Source of the DNA: an uncultured Micrococcales bacterium
Lineage (GTDB): Bacteria > Actinomycetota > Actinomycetes > S36-B12 > GCA-2699445
Assembly: GCA_903915555.1 (NCBI GenBank)
Contig: CAIWTL010000190.1
Location: 1 to 18,870, forward strand
DNA: 18,870 nt
Direction: 5' to 3'
This document shows, in pieces, positions 1 to 6,852 of the stretch. Made by a program: the position numbers and the translations under genes. The notes beneath the pieces were generated by a model, which saw only the letters and a list, made by a program, of their open reading frames with translations, searched no databases and was not told the origin of the DNA. Position 1 is the stretch's first letter. Each line of letters opens with the position of its first letter.

Positions 1-722
1 AGGACTGGGACCTCGAGGCGCTGTGGACCGCGCTGCGGCAGTTGTACCCGGTCTCGGTCACGGTCGACGACCTCGCCGAGGCCAGCGGTGGGGAGCTGGT
101 CGATCTCACCGGTGACTTCATCGCCGAGGAGATCGCCGCCGACGCCCAGGAGGCCTACGACCTCCGCGAAGCGGCGCTGGGGGCCGAGGCCATGCGGGAG
201 TTCGAGCGGCGGGTCGTCCTGTCGGTGCTCGACCGGAAGTGGCGTGAGCACCTGCACGAGATGGACCACCTTCGGCACGGCATCGGACTTCGGGCCATGG
301 CGCAGAAGGACCCGCTGGTCGAGTACCAGCGCGAGGGGTTCGACCTGTTCAACGGGATGATGGACGGCATCAAGGAGGAGACCGTCGGGTACCTGTTCAA
401 CGCCGAGGTCCAGGTCAACGAGGTGGAGCCCGAGACCCAGGAGGCCATCGACGGTCTCGCGGATGCGACGGGCACAGGGGTGGCCGATCTGCTGGCCGCC
501 GCCGTGGCGTCCGGTGACGTGGAGCCCAGGACCGAGGTGTCGGCGAAGGGCCTCGAACCCTCGAGGCCCCGCGAGATGGAGTACTCCAGCCCGTCGCTCG
601 ACGACGGCGGCGGGGTGCGGACGGTCGCCCAGCAGGACGAGGCGGTCGTGGAGGTCGACCCCACTGCCTCACGGGCGGAGCGGCGCCGCGCCGAGCGGGC
701 CAACCGCAAGAAGGGCAGCTGA
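1..722 (+). CDS. secA: Preprotein translocase ATPase SecA, C-terminal part (5' truncated)
   Basis: The window opens inside this gene; the frame is read from base 3 and about 239 residues are visible before the TGA at 720-722. SecA is the cytosolic motor that drives unfolded preproteins through SecYEG. The visible part holds the conserved helical scaffold/IRA1 region: RKWREHLHEMDHLRHGIGL, followed closely by AMAQKDPLVEYQREGFDLF, which is diagnostic of SecA. After it come an acidic, weakly conserved linker and a very basic tail (RAERRRAERANRKKGS). The C-terminal cysteine-rich zinc motif of proteobacterial SecA is absent, as is normal for actinobacterial SecA1. The downstream neighbour is convergent, with only 8 bp between the two stops. 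Being the SecA1 rather than the SecA2 paralogue is inferred from the long C-terminal extension and the Rv3235-like neighbour. Confidence 0.95.
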   Translation, partial: DWDLEALWTALRQLYPVSVTVDDLAEASGGELVDLTGDFIAEEIAADAQEAYDLREAALGAEAMREFERRVVLSVLDRKWREHLHEMDHLRHGIGLRAMAQKDPLVEYQREGFDLFNGMMDGIKEETVGYLFNAEVQVNEVEPETQEAIDGLADATGTGVADLLAAAVASGDVEPRTEVSAKGLEPSRPREMEYSSPSLDDGGGVRTVAQQDEAVVEVDPTASRAERRRAERANRKKGS

Positions 723-730
723 GCGGGAGC

Positions 731-1144
731 TCACCGGATCTCGACGGCAGTCACCTGCCATCGCCCCCCGCGCTGCCGTAGTTGCAGGGCCACCGCCTGG
801 TACCTGACGGCGCCCCGGACGACGGCGGTCGCCTCGAGGACCCCGGCGTGTTGCCGTGACACCCGCAGCGACGAGACGCCCCGCACCGGGCCGTTCCCCG
901 ACGGGGACACCCGGCTGCGCCGCTGGAGACGTTCGAGGGGCCCCGGTCGGACGACGCGGTAGAGCTGGGTCGCGGGGCGGTCGCCCGCCGCCACTTCCAC
1001 GACGGCGGTGCAGACCCGGGCGATCCAGCGGTGCAGGTCGTCGGGCAGCGGGGGCAGGGGAGCGCGGGGCACCACCGGCGATGCCTTCCCGAGCCACTCC
1101 AACCGCAGTTCTTCCTGTCGTGATGCGGGTCGTGCCCGTGTCAT
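731..1144 (-). CDS. Rv3235-family conserved hypothetical protein
   Basis: A 137-residue, Arg/Pro/Ala-rich protein of unknown function. I chose the ATG at 1142-1144 because a purine-rich GAGGGGG stands a few bases upstream on the minus strand; the frame stays open to 1300, but that extension looks non-conserved and lacks a good ribosome site. After a basic N-terminus (MTRARPASRQEELRLEWLG) and a Pro-rich linker comes a compact alpha/beta domain of about 90 residues (LHRWIARVCTAVVEVAAGDR, LYRVVRPG, then several beta-like segments ending in WQVTAVEIR). This matches the Rv3235/DUF6459 family as I remember it. In M. tuberculosis Rv3235 lies close to secA1 on the opposite strand, the arrangement seen here. 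No signal peptide or membrane segment is visible. Family assignment is from memory and context; function is unknown. Confidence 0.8.
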   Translation of the reverse strand: MTRARPASRQEELRLEWLGKASPVVPRAPLPPLPDDLHRWIARVCTAVVEVAAGDRPATQLYRVVRPGPLERLQRRSRVSPSGNGPVRGVSSLRVSRQHAGVLEATAVVRGAVRYQAVALQLRQRGGRWQVTAVEIR

Positions 1145-1209
1145 GTGTCCCCCTCGTCGCGACCCGCTGCCGGAGTGCCCGGCGCGGGTACTCGATCCCA
1201 TTCCCTTGA

Positions 1210-1243
1210 GATGCACCTGGATGCTGTTTGATGTCATTTGATG
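1210..1243. promoter_or_regulatory. Four GATG units at exact 10-bp spacing (candidate operator)
   Basis: In the spacer between the Rv3235-like gene and the gene at 1370, the tetramer GATG occurs at 1210, 1220, 1230 and 1240. The spacing is exactly one helical turn, and the last two copies are extended to TTTGATG. Further GATG copies lie out of phase at 1256, 1259 and 1273. The surrounding sequence is clearly more AT-rich than its neighbours. Phased direct repeats between divergent genes often bind a protein cooperatively on one DNA face. No binding protein can be named, and the whole 1145-1369 spacer contains no other convincing element. Confidence 0.35.
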
Positions 1244-1369
1244 CGTTTTACTGTCGATGATGATCCAACGTCGATGTCGAGTGATCGTCAAGGCCTCCAT
1301 GATGTGAGGCAGGTCACCGTGTCACCGACCGGTCCGTCCCCACCGGGGACGACCCGTCATCGTCGGCGG

Positions 1370-1852
1370 ATGGACATCCCTCAACTGTGGGACCTCGGAG
1401 AGGACACGGGCGCCCCGCTCGACGAGTCAGAGGAACTGGCGCGCGCCTACGACGCCGAGGTCGGCATGGCCGACCGGCTGCGGGGTTGGTCCGGTGCGGA
1501 ACTCTCGGTCAGGACCGTCGACGCGCGGATCCTGCGCGGGACGGTCAGCGAGGTGTTCCGCGATGCGCTGCTGCTCGACGGTGACGGCGGGGTCGTTCTC
1601 GTGCCGCTGGCCGCGGCCGTGCGCCTACGGGGTCCCCGCCGGGGCCATGTGGCGCCCCGCGGCCGTCAGCGGGCGTCCGGGCTCGGCCTCGTCCGCGACC
1701 GAACGGGCAGCGGGGTCGTCGTCCGCCTCGTCGACGGGGGGCACGAACGGGGGGTGGTCGGGGCGGTCGGGGCCGATCACGTGGCGCTGGCGGTGCCCGG
1801 TGGAGAGGAGATCATCCCCTGGCCGGCCATCACGTCGATCGAGTGGCCCTAG
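1370..1852 (+). CDS. Conserved actinobacterial hypothetical protein with two Sm/SH3-like halves
   Basis: A 160-residue acidic soluble protein. The ATG at 1370 is chosen because MDIPQLWDLGEDTG begins the conserved-looking part; the ribosome site before it is weak and the frame is open to 1238, so an upstream GTG (for instance 1319) is possible. Residues about 42-85 and 105-160 look like two copies of one small beta-barrel. Each has an RG-[TV]-V turn, a D-x-[AV]-L strand, a GG turn and a closing strand with Pro followed by A-x-x-x-[IV] (VPLAAAVRLR; PWPAITSIEW). Similar actinobacterial proteins are often labelled Fis-family regulators, but I see no Fis helix-turn-helix, so I do not adopt that name. 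It converges on the HTH gene with a 19-bp gap. Function unknown. Confidence 0.75.
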   Translation: MDIPQLWDLGEDTGAPLDESEELARAYDAEVGMADRLRGWSGAELSVRTVDARILRGTVSEVFRDALLLDGDGGVVLVPLAAAVRLRGPRRGHVAPRGRQRASGLGLVRDRTGSGVVVRLVDGGHERGVVGAVGADHVALAVPGGEEIIPWPAITSIEWP

Positions 1853-1871
1853 CGACGCCGGGGTCGGGAGT

Positions 1872-2081
1872 CTACGGCGACTCCTGCCGGATCGCCTCCT
1901 GCGTCTCGGCGTACATGCGCGCGATGTAGTCCTCGAAGTCGGACTCGGCGACGCGCCACTGACCCCGTCCGCCGACCTTGAGGGCGCGCAGATCCCCCGA
2001 GCGGACCAGGGCGTAGGCCTGAGCCGCTGAGATGTTCAACACATCGGCGACATCCGCCAGTGTCAGGAATCGGCGCTCCAC
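1872..2081 (-). CDS. Small excisionase/MerR-type helix-turn-helix DNA-binding protein
   Basis: A 69-residue protein starting at a GTG (2079-2081). LTLADVADVLNISAAQAYAL forms the helix-turn-helix, RSGDLRALKVGGRGQWRVAE the beta wing, and DFEDYIARMYAETQEAI the final helix. This is the HTH_17 fold shared by phage excisionases, MerR N-termini and BldC. At this size it contains a DNA-binding domain and nothing else, so it is probably a transcription factor or DNA-architectural protein rather than a recombinase cofactor; no integrase is in the window. It is divergent from the SAF gene with a 58-bp spacer (2082-2139), so it may control itself and the SAF/TadZ pair. No clear Shine-Dalgarno precedes the GTG. 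Fold assignment is firm; the target is inference. Confidence 0.88.
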   Translation of the reverse strand: MERRFLTLADVADVLNISAAQAYALVRSGDLRALKVGGRGQWRVAESDFEDYIARMYAETQEAIRQESP

Positions 2082-2139
2082 GTTCTAATGCTTGCATGCC
2101 GAGGCGCGCGCGCGTCGTCGGCTCACGGGGGGAGGCGCC

Positions 2140-2736
2140 ATGCGCGCACGTTCGATGGGTCTGCCGTCCTGGCGCCGGGCCGACAGCAGCGACGCGACGG
2201 AACGATCGGGGGCGCGGCTGGCCGTTGGTGCGGTGCTCGTCGGCGCCGCCGCGGTCACCGCCGTCATGACGACGGGCGAGGGGGGAGACGGTGTGACGGC
2301 GCTCGTGGTCACGCGGGCCGTCGCCGAGGGTGCGGCACTCGGGTCAGGTGACGTGCGGGCCGCCACCGTGCAGGTGCCCGAGCCAGGAGTGCTCCACGGC
2401 CCGAGCCTCGGTCCAGGAGCCACGGCGGCGCGCAGTCTGTCGCCCGGTGAGCCCCTCCTGGTCCGGGATGTCGTGGCGAGCCATCCCGATGACCGGCGCG
2501 TCACGATCCCCGTGTCGCCGGAGGCCCTCCCGTCCGGACTCGGCGTCGGCGAACACGTGGACCTGTGGCAGCCGGGCCGCCCCTCCGCGCCGCTGATCGC
2601 CGACGTGGTCGTCGCGGGGGTGACCCCACCCGACATCGGTGCGGCGAGCGTCGAGGTCCTCGTCGGGCCCGCAGACGTGGCCACCGCGGTGGCGGCGACC
2701 ACCACGTCCGACATCGTCCTGGCGCGCCGACCATGA
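2140..2736 (+). CDS. Membrane-anchored SAF-domain protein (CpaB/RcpC-like)
   Basis: 198 residues, starting at the ATG at 2140, which has a strong GGGGGGAGG site just upstream. A basic N-terminus (about residues 1-28) is followed by one hydrophobic segment, LAVGAVLVGAAAVTAVM, which makes it an inner-membrane anchor or uncleaved signal. Next comes a SAF domain: VVTRAVAEGAALGSGDVRAA, then a second beta half with RSLSPGEPLLVRDVV. The C-terminal half (RVTIPVSPEALPSGLGVGEH, VDLWQ) follows the CpaB/RcpC pattern of Flp/Tad pilus assembly, where SAF proteins sit in the periplasm or cell wall. The stop overlaps the next start (ATGA at 2733-2736), so the two are translationally coupled. No pilin, TadA ATPase or prepilin peptidase gene is present. 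SAF domain confident; pilus role inferred. Confidence 0.82.
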   Translation: MRARSMGLPSWRRADSSDATERSGARLAVGAVLVGAAAVTAVMTTGEGGDGVTALVVTRAVAEGAALGSGDVRAATVQVPEPGVLHGPSLGPGATAARSLSPGEPLLVRDVVASHPDDRRVTIPVSPEALPSGLGVGEHVDLWQPGRPSAPLIADVVVAGVTPPDIGAASVEVLVGPADVATAVAATTTSDIVLARRP

Positions 2737-3878
2737 CGTGGCTGCTGGCGCTCACGGGTCTCGCGGCGGAGGCCGATGTGGTGCGCACGCTGCGCGACCG
2801 GTCCCCGCACCGGGTCACGGACGTCGTCGAGATGCTCGCGGTCGCCCGGTCCGGACGCGCCGACGGCGTCTTCGTGTCCGCCAGGTTCCCGCAGATGACC
2901 CGCGAGGTCGGGCTCTCCCTGGCCCGGTCGGGGGTCGCTGTCTGGGGAGTCGTCGACCCCCGGGACGACGTGGGCGCGCGCCTCGTGGCCGAATGGGGGA
3001 TGCCCGCGGTGTCCGGTGCCGACGACATCCTGGCGGTCATCGACGGCGAGCACGCCGTCAGCCCCGGGGACACGCGCCGCGGCAGCTCCCGGGGCGCCCC
3101 GGGTCGACTGGTGACGGTCCTGGGCACGTCCGGCGCACCCGGAACGACGACGGTCGCCCTCAACGCGGCAGTACGGCTCACGCGTCCCGCGCTGCTGGTG
3201 GATGCGGACGGGCGGGCGCCCAGCGTGGGATTCCACCTGGGGCTCTCCGGCGATGCCCCCGGCCTACGCGGCGCGTCGCGCCGGGCCGAGCTCGGCCGGC
3301 TCACCCCACAGGACCTCCTCGGCGCCTGCCACGATGTGGCGCGGACCGCGGTGCTGCCTGCGGGCCACGGCGACGTCGTCGGTCACGCGCTGGCAGAGGT
3401 CATCCGTGCCACCGGGCGCACCATCATCGCCGACTGCGGCAGCGACCCGGAGGTGGCGGCGGCATTGCTGTCACGGGCCGACCTGCTCGTGCTCGTCGCC
3501 ACCCCCACGGCCGTGGGAGTGCACCGGTGGCTCGACCTCGTCCCCCGAGTCCGCGAGTTCTGCGGCGCCGAGCGCCTGACGGTCTGGAACCAGATCCGCG
3601 GGGCGCGGCAGGGCGGGCGGCTGGGAGCCGCGCCTCTGGCACGCCTCCGCCGGCTGACGGCACGCGTGGATCCCGGCAGCACGGTGGTCGGAGTGTCCTG
3701 GGTGGGCTCCCGCTGTGCCACACGCGGCCCGTGGCCCCAGCGCGGTGGCGGGCGGGTGTTCACGGAATTGGTGAGGAACATCGAGCGACGGGTGTATCCC
3801 GAGCCCGGGCGATCCGAACCCGAACAAGGTGCAGGGCCCCTCGGTATACGGGTACGAGGGGCCCTGCGGTCCGCATAA
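2733..3878 (+). CDS. Atypical ParA/MinD-family ATPase, CpaE/TadZ-like
   Basis: 381 residues starting at ATG 2733, overlapping the SAF stop by 4 nt. Residues 1-115 resemble a receiver-like domain with no obvious phospho-acceptor pocket, as in TadZ/CpaE proteins that position Tad pilus machinery at a pole. A deviant Walker A loop follows at residues 130-144 (LGTSGAPGTTTVALN), with a Walker A' segment (LLVDADGRAPSVGFHLGL) and a Walker B-like strand (TIIADCGSDPE). Two signature residues differ: the ParA lysine is S133 and the P-loop lysine is T138. The GT[TS]T form is known in CpaE/TadZ relatives, so binding with weak or no hydrolysis is plausible. The last 15 or so codons lie within a strong inverted repeat, so the tail may be recently acquired or dispensable. 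Tad function is inferred because no tad genes adjoin. Confidence 0.82.
   Translation: MTWLLALTGLAAEADVVRTLRDRSPHRVTDVVEMLAVARSGRADGVFVSARFPQMTREVGLSLARSGVAVWGVVDPRDDVGARLVAEWGMPAVSGADDILAVIDGEHAVSPGDTRRGSSRGAPGRLVTVLGTSGAPGTTTVALNAAVRLTRPALLVDADGRAPSVGFHLGLSGDAPGLRGASRRAELGRLTPQDLLGACHDVARTAVLPAGHGDVVGHALAEVIRATGRTIIADCGSDPEVAAALLSRADLLVLVATPTAVGVHRWLDLVPRVREFCGAERLTVWNQIRGARQGGRLGAAPLARLRRLTARVDPGSTVVGVSWVGSRCATRGPWPQRGGGRVFTELVRNIERRVYPEPGRSEPEQGAGPLGIRVRGALRSA
3831..3867 (+). terminator. 13-bp perfect hairpin inside the 3' end of the ATPase ORF
   Basis: GCAGGGCCCCTCG (3831-3843) pairs perfectly with CGAGGGGCCCTGC (3855-3867) across an 11-nt loop. The stem is very GC-rich and lies 9 bp upstream of the TAA at 3876-3878. 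There is no T-tract, as is common for actinobacterial terminators. Its place at the end of the SAF/ATPase pair and before a long gene-free region supports a terminator role; overlap with coding sequence is unusual. Confidence 0.65.
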
Positions 3879-4380
3879 CTCTCAGGTGATCTCACAAGCA
3901 TTTTGCTTGTTGTTGAGTATCGGGATTGTCCCGATTTCCTTGTGGATCCTCGGTGTCCCTCGGGTCCTTCATAACGGAATATGCGGTTGTGTCGTCCATG
4001 GAGTAGCTGTTGTCCGTATCGACATTCGAGTGGTGTTGTGCGGTTCCTCGTCCTGCGCATTTTGATTGAGCGCTTGTGATGATTACCCATCACTTGGTGA
4101 CTGGAAGACGCTCACCGACGATACGTCGCTGTCGTTCGGGCATTGCCGATCCGACACCATGTCAGTTCCTCTATGGACTTGTCATCACCGCAGGTTCGTC
4201 TTATCTCAGATCTGACGTTCTCCTGTTGTGATGAACATGAGGGTGCCCCCGCCGGGAACCGGTTGGCAACGCGAGGGACCGCCTTCGGGCACGGTTCACC
4301 CGTTCCGACCAACGGAGGCGGACGCAGCCCCGCCGGGACCGCATGACACGATGGTGCGACGGGCTGGGAGGAGGAGACCT
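3879..4380. other. 502-bp gene-free, locally low-GC intergenic region
   Basis: No open frame here has coding character, a good start and a ribosome site. By my count 101 of 200 bases at 3881-4080 are G or C, far below the flanking genes, and the lower level continues to about 4240; after that the GC-rich style returns. It holds two small hairpins near 3894-3935, a 5-bp hairpin CGACG-ATA-CGTCG at 4116-4128, and a perfect palindrome AACCGGTT at 4257-4264. A weak TTGTCA (4179-4184) could be a -35 element, but no convincing -10 partner follows. The stretch could be a long untranslated leader of the acyltransferase gene, an RNA gene, or a decayed insertion; the sequence alone does not decide. Confidence 0.5.
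3894..3940 (+). terminator. Two tandem small hairpins after the ATPase gene
   Basis: ACAAGCA/TGCTTGT (3894-3900 with 3904-3910, 3-nt loop) and ATCGGGA/TCCCGAT (3919-3925 with 3929-3935, 3-nt loop) are both perfect 7-bp stems. The second runs directly into TTCCTTG, a weak U-rich tail. They could form a back-up terminator after the strong hairpin at 3831-3867 or be part of a structured RNA. Confidence 0.3.
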
Positions 4381-5802
4381 GTGGCCGATCGTCTGAGTCC
4401 TCTGGATGTGTCGTTCCTGTACCTGGAGGAACCGACGACCCCCATGCACGTGGGCAGCGTCGCGATCTTCGAGGCACCGGAGGGGGGCTTCGACCACGAC
4501 CGACTCGTCCAGCTGATCAAGACCCGGATCGCCTTCGTGCCGCGCTACCGGCAGCGGGTCCGGTGGGTCCCCGGACGGGTCGCCAATCCCGTGTGGGTGG
4601 ACGACGAATCGTTCGACGTCACCTACCACGTCCGTCGGTCCGCACTGCCGCGGCCGGGCACCGACGAGCAGCTGCGCGACCTCGTGGCACGCATCATGAG
4701 CCGACCACTCGACCAGAACCGTCCGCTGTGGGAGATGTACCTGATCGAGGGCCTCGAGGGAGGCCGGTTCGCGATCCTCAGCAAGAGCCACCATGCGATG
4801 GTCGACGGCATGGCTGCGGTCGACATCGGCCAGGTGATCCTGGACGTGACCCCCGAGCCGCGCGCTATGGGGACCGATGTCTGGCGCCCCGCCCGTGAGC
4901 CCACGTCCCTCGAACTGTTCGTCGGCGGTGTCGCGGACTCGATGCGCTCGCCGGCGACCGTCGTCGAATCGGTCAAGTCCGGGTTCGGTGACATCCGCGA
5001 GACCGCGCTGGACGTCGGGCGCAACATGGTCGGGGTCCTCAGCGCCGCGGCGACGGTCGTCCGCCCACCGGCGGCCAGCCCGTTGAACGTCGAGATCGGC
5101 GAGCAGCGCAGGTACGGCACCGCCGACACCTCCCTGGCCGACTACAAGCGGATCCGTAAGGCCCACGGTGGCACCATCAACGACGTGGTCCTGGCTGTCA
5201 TCGCCGGTGCCCTGCGCGAGTGGCTCATGACGCGCGGCGAGAACCTGTACCCGCGCAGCACGATCAGGGCGATGGTGCCCGTGAGCCTCCGGCCCGAGAC
5301 CGACGGGGGCGCGTCCGGCAACCAGGTCGCGGCGTTCCTGTGCGATCTTCCCGTCGGGGAGCCGGATCCCGTGGTCCGGCTGCAGCGGGTCTCCTTCGAG
5401 ATGGGTCAACTGAAGGCCAGCGGGCAGGCGCTGGGGGCCCAGGCGATCGTCGGCATCACCGGCTTCGCACCCCCCACCCTGCACGCCATCGGCGCGCGCG
5501 CCGCGAGTGGTCTCACCCGCCGGGTCTGGAACCTGGTGGTCACCAACGTCCCCGGGCCGCAGTTCCCGCTCTATGCGGGGGGTTCCCGGATGATGGCCGC
5601 GTATCCCGTGGTCCCCCTCGCGAAGAGTCAGGCGGTGAGCATCGGGCTGACGTCCTACGACGGAGGCGTCTACTACGGGCTCAACGCCGACCGCGACGCT
5701 ATGCCCGATGTGGACGTTTTGGCCGAATGCATCGTCGCAGCTCTGTCCGAGTTGGTCGACACCACCACTCCGGGTGGGCGGAGGCGTACGGTAAGAGCAT
5801 AA
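4381..5802 (+). CDS. Wax ester synthase/diacylglycerol acyltransferase (WS/DGAT)
   Basis: 473 residues from the GTG at 4381, chosen for the GGAGGAGA ribosome site just upstream and because ADRLSPLDVSFLYLEEPTTP is the family's usual N-terminus; the frame remains open upstream to 4228. The enzyme moves an acyl group from acyl-CoA to diacylglycerol or a fatty alcohol, giving triacylglycerol or wax ester at the inner face of the membrane. The catalytic HHAMVDG motif is at residues 137-143 (general base His138). PLW lies shortly before it, and NDVVLAVIAGALR starts at Asn267, the second conserved family motif. Near the end VVTNVPGPQFPLYAGG is also typical. Length is normal for the family (Tgs1-Tgs4 in M. 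tuberculosis). It heads a same-strand cluster with the patatin gene 21 bp downstream. The acceptor cannot be told from sequence. Confidence 0.95.
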   Translation: MADRLSPLDVSFLYLEEPTTPMHVGSVAIFEAPEGGFDHDRLVQLIKTRIAFVPRYRQRVRWVPGRVANPVWVDDESFDVTYHVRRSALPRPGTDEQLRDLVARIMSRPLDQNRPLWEMYLIEGLEGGRFAILSKSHHAMVDGMAAVDIGQVILDVTPEPRAMGTDVWRPAREPTSLELFVGGVADSMRSPATVVESVKSGFGDIRETALDVGRNMVGVLSAAATVVRPPAASPLNVEIGEQRRYGTADTSLADYKRIRKAHGGTINDVVLAVIAGALREWLMTRGENLYPRSTIRAMVPVSLRPETDGGASGNQVAAFLCDLPVGEPDPVVRLQRVSFEMGQLKASGQALGAQAIVGITGFAPPTLHAIGARAASGLTRRVWNLVVTNVPGPQFPLYAGGSRMMAAYPVVPLAKSQAVSIGLTSYDGGVYYGLNADRDAMPDVDVLAECIVAALSELVDTTTPGGRRRTVRA

Positions 5803-5823
5803 GCGCTCATCTTGAGGAGGCCC

Positions 5824-6846
5824 ATGTCCTCGTCCTCGCCGAGCCGTTCCGCCGCGAGCGGCCGTCCGGTGCGCCGCGGCCTCGTGCTCGGTGGCGGTGG
5901 CGTGCTGGGCGCTGCCTGGATGATCGGGGCGCTGGCCGCACTCGAGGACGTCCACGGGATCGATCCCCGGGACTGTGACGTCATCGTCGGGACGTCTGCG
6001 GGGTCGGTCCTGTCGGCCCTCCTGGGCGCCGGGGTCTCGGTCCAGCAGTTGGTCTCCCATCAGCGCGGACACCCCATCACCGAGGGGCCGCTGGCGGGGT
6101 ACTCGTTCGACTACGAGAAGGCGACCGGGCCCAGCCGACCGACCCGCCCGAAACTCCTCGGGCCGGGATCGGCCAAGCTCATCGGTTCGAGCCTGCGGCG
6201 CGCCCGTCGGATGCCCCCGACGGCTGTCCTCTCGGGATTCCTGCCGACGGGGACCGGGTCGCTGGCGCGCGTGGGCCACCTGATCGAGGCGATCACCCCC
6301 ATGGACGAGTGGTCCCCGCACCCCGACATGTGGATCGTCGCGATGGACTACGCCGACGGCCGGCGCGTCCCCTTCGGCAAGGCCGGGGCCCCGGTCGCTC
6401 CGCTGTCGGATGCCGTCATGGCGTCCTGCGCCATCCCGGCATGGTTCGCCCCCGTGCGCATCGACGGACGCGAATACGTCGACGGGGGGACCTGGTCGGC
6501 CACGAACGCCGATCTCGTGGCCGGCGCCGGCCTGGACGAGGTGTACGTGCTGGCGCCGATGGTCTCGTTCCATCTCGACCGTCCCAACACCCTCCTCACC
6601 CGGCTCGAGCGGCGCTGGCGACTCCAGGTCACCAAGCGCTGTCTCAAGGAGGCCGACAAGGTCAGGTCCCACGGTTCCAACGTCACCGTCATCGGCCCCG
6701 GTCCCGAGGACCTCGAGGCGATGGGCGGCAACGCCATGGACCTCCCACGCCGGATCAAGGTCCTGGAGACGTCACTGCGCACGAGCATGCAGTCCCTGCG
6801 GGACCCGGAGAATCTCGGTCCCGACCACCTGTCCGAAGTGGGCTGA
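5824..6846 (+). CDS. Patatin-like phospholipase / lipid acyl hydrolase
   Basis: 340 residues. The ATG at 5824 follows a clear GAGGAGG site; an ATG-less extension to 5812 lacks support. Patatins hydrolyse acyl esters of phospholipids or neutral lipids with a Ser-Asp dyad. All parts are present: the oxyanion loop GGGGVLG at residues 23-29, nucleophile elbow GTSAGS at 56-61 (Ser58), and catalytic Asp220 in DGGTW. No signal peptide is seen, so it is probably cytosolic or membrane-associated. It follows the WS/DGAT gene by 21 bp and precedes the next gene by 6 bp, which indicates an operon and a role in turnover of the lipid made by its neighbour. M. tuberculosis has a patatin domain near its secA1 (Rv3239c), but fused to a transporter; here it stands alone. 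Substrate unknown. Confidence 0.93.
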   Translation: MSSSSPSRSAASGRPVRRGLVLGGGGVLGAAWMIGALAALEDVHGIDPRDCDVIVGTSAGSVLSALLGAGVSVQQLVSHQRGHPITEGPLAGYSFDYEKATGPSRPTRPKLLGPGSAKLIGSSLRRARRMPPTAVLSGFLPTGTGSLARVGHLIEAITPMDEWSPHPDMWIVAMDYADGRRVPFGKAGAPVAPLSDAVMASCAIPAWFAPVRIDGREYVDGGTWSATNADLVAGAGLDEVYVLAPMVSFHLDRPNTLLTRLERRWRLQVTKRCLKEADKVRSHGSNVTVIGPGPEDLEAMGGNAMDLPRRIKVLETSLRTSMQSLRDPENLGPDHLSEVG

Positions 6847-6852
6847 GCCGCG

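Noticed and set aside
1872..2081. Phage excisionase as part of an integrated element
   Set aside because: No integrase, attachment-site repeats or other phage genes are visible; the fold is shared by many chromosomal regulators.
4237..4310. Possible riboswitch (SAM-IV-like or cobalamin-like pieces such as GGGTGCCCCC and GGCAAC)
   Set aside because: The pieces do not occur in the order or spacing of either class, and I could not fold a matching core; a gene for lipid acylation is also an unlikely target.
4228..4380. 51-residue N-terminal extension of the WS/DGAT protein
   Set aside because: The extension is Pro/Gly/Arg-rich without family similarity, while the GTG at 4381 has a strong GGAGGAG and starts the conserved N-terminus.
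4201..6672. Antisense open frame of 823 codons opposite WS/DGAT and patatin
   Set aside because: Both sense genes carry complete catalytic motifs; the antisense product shows no family features.
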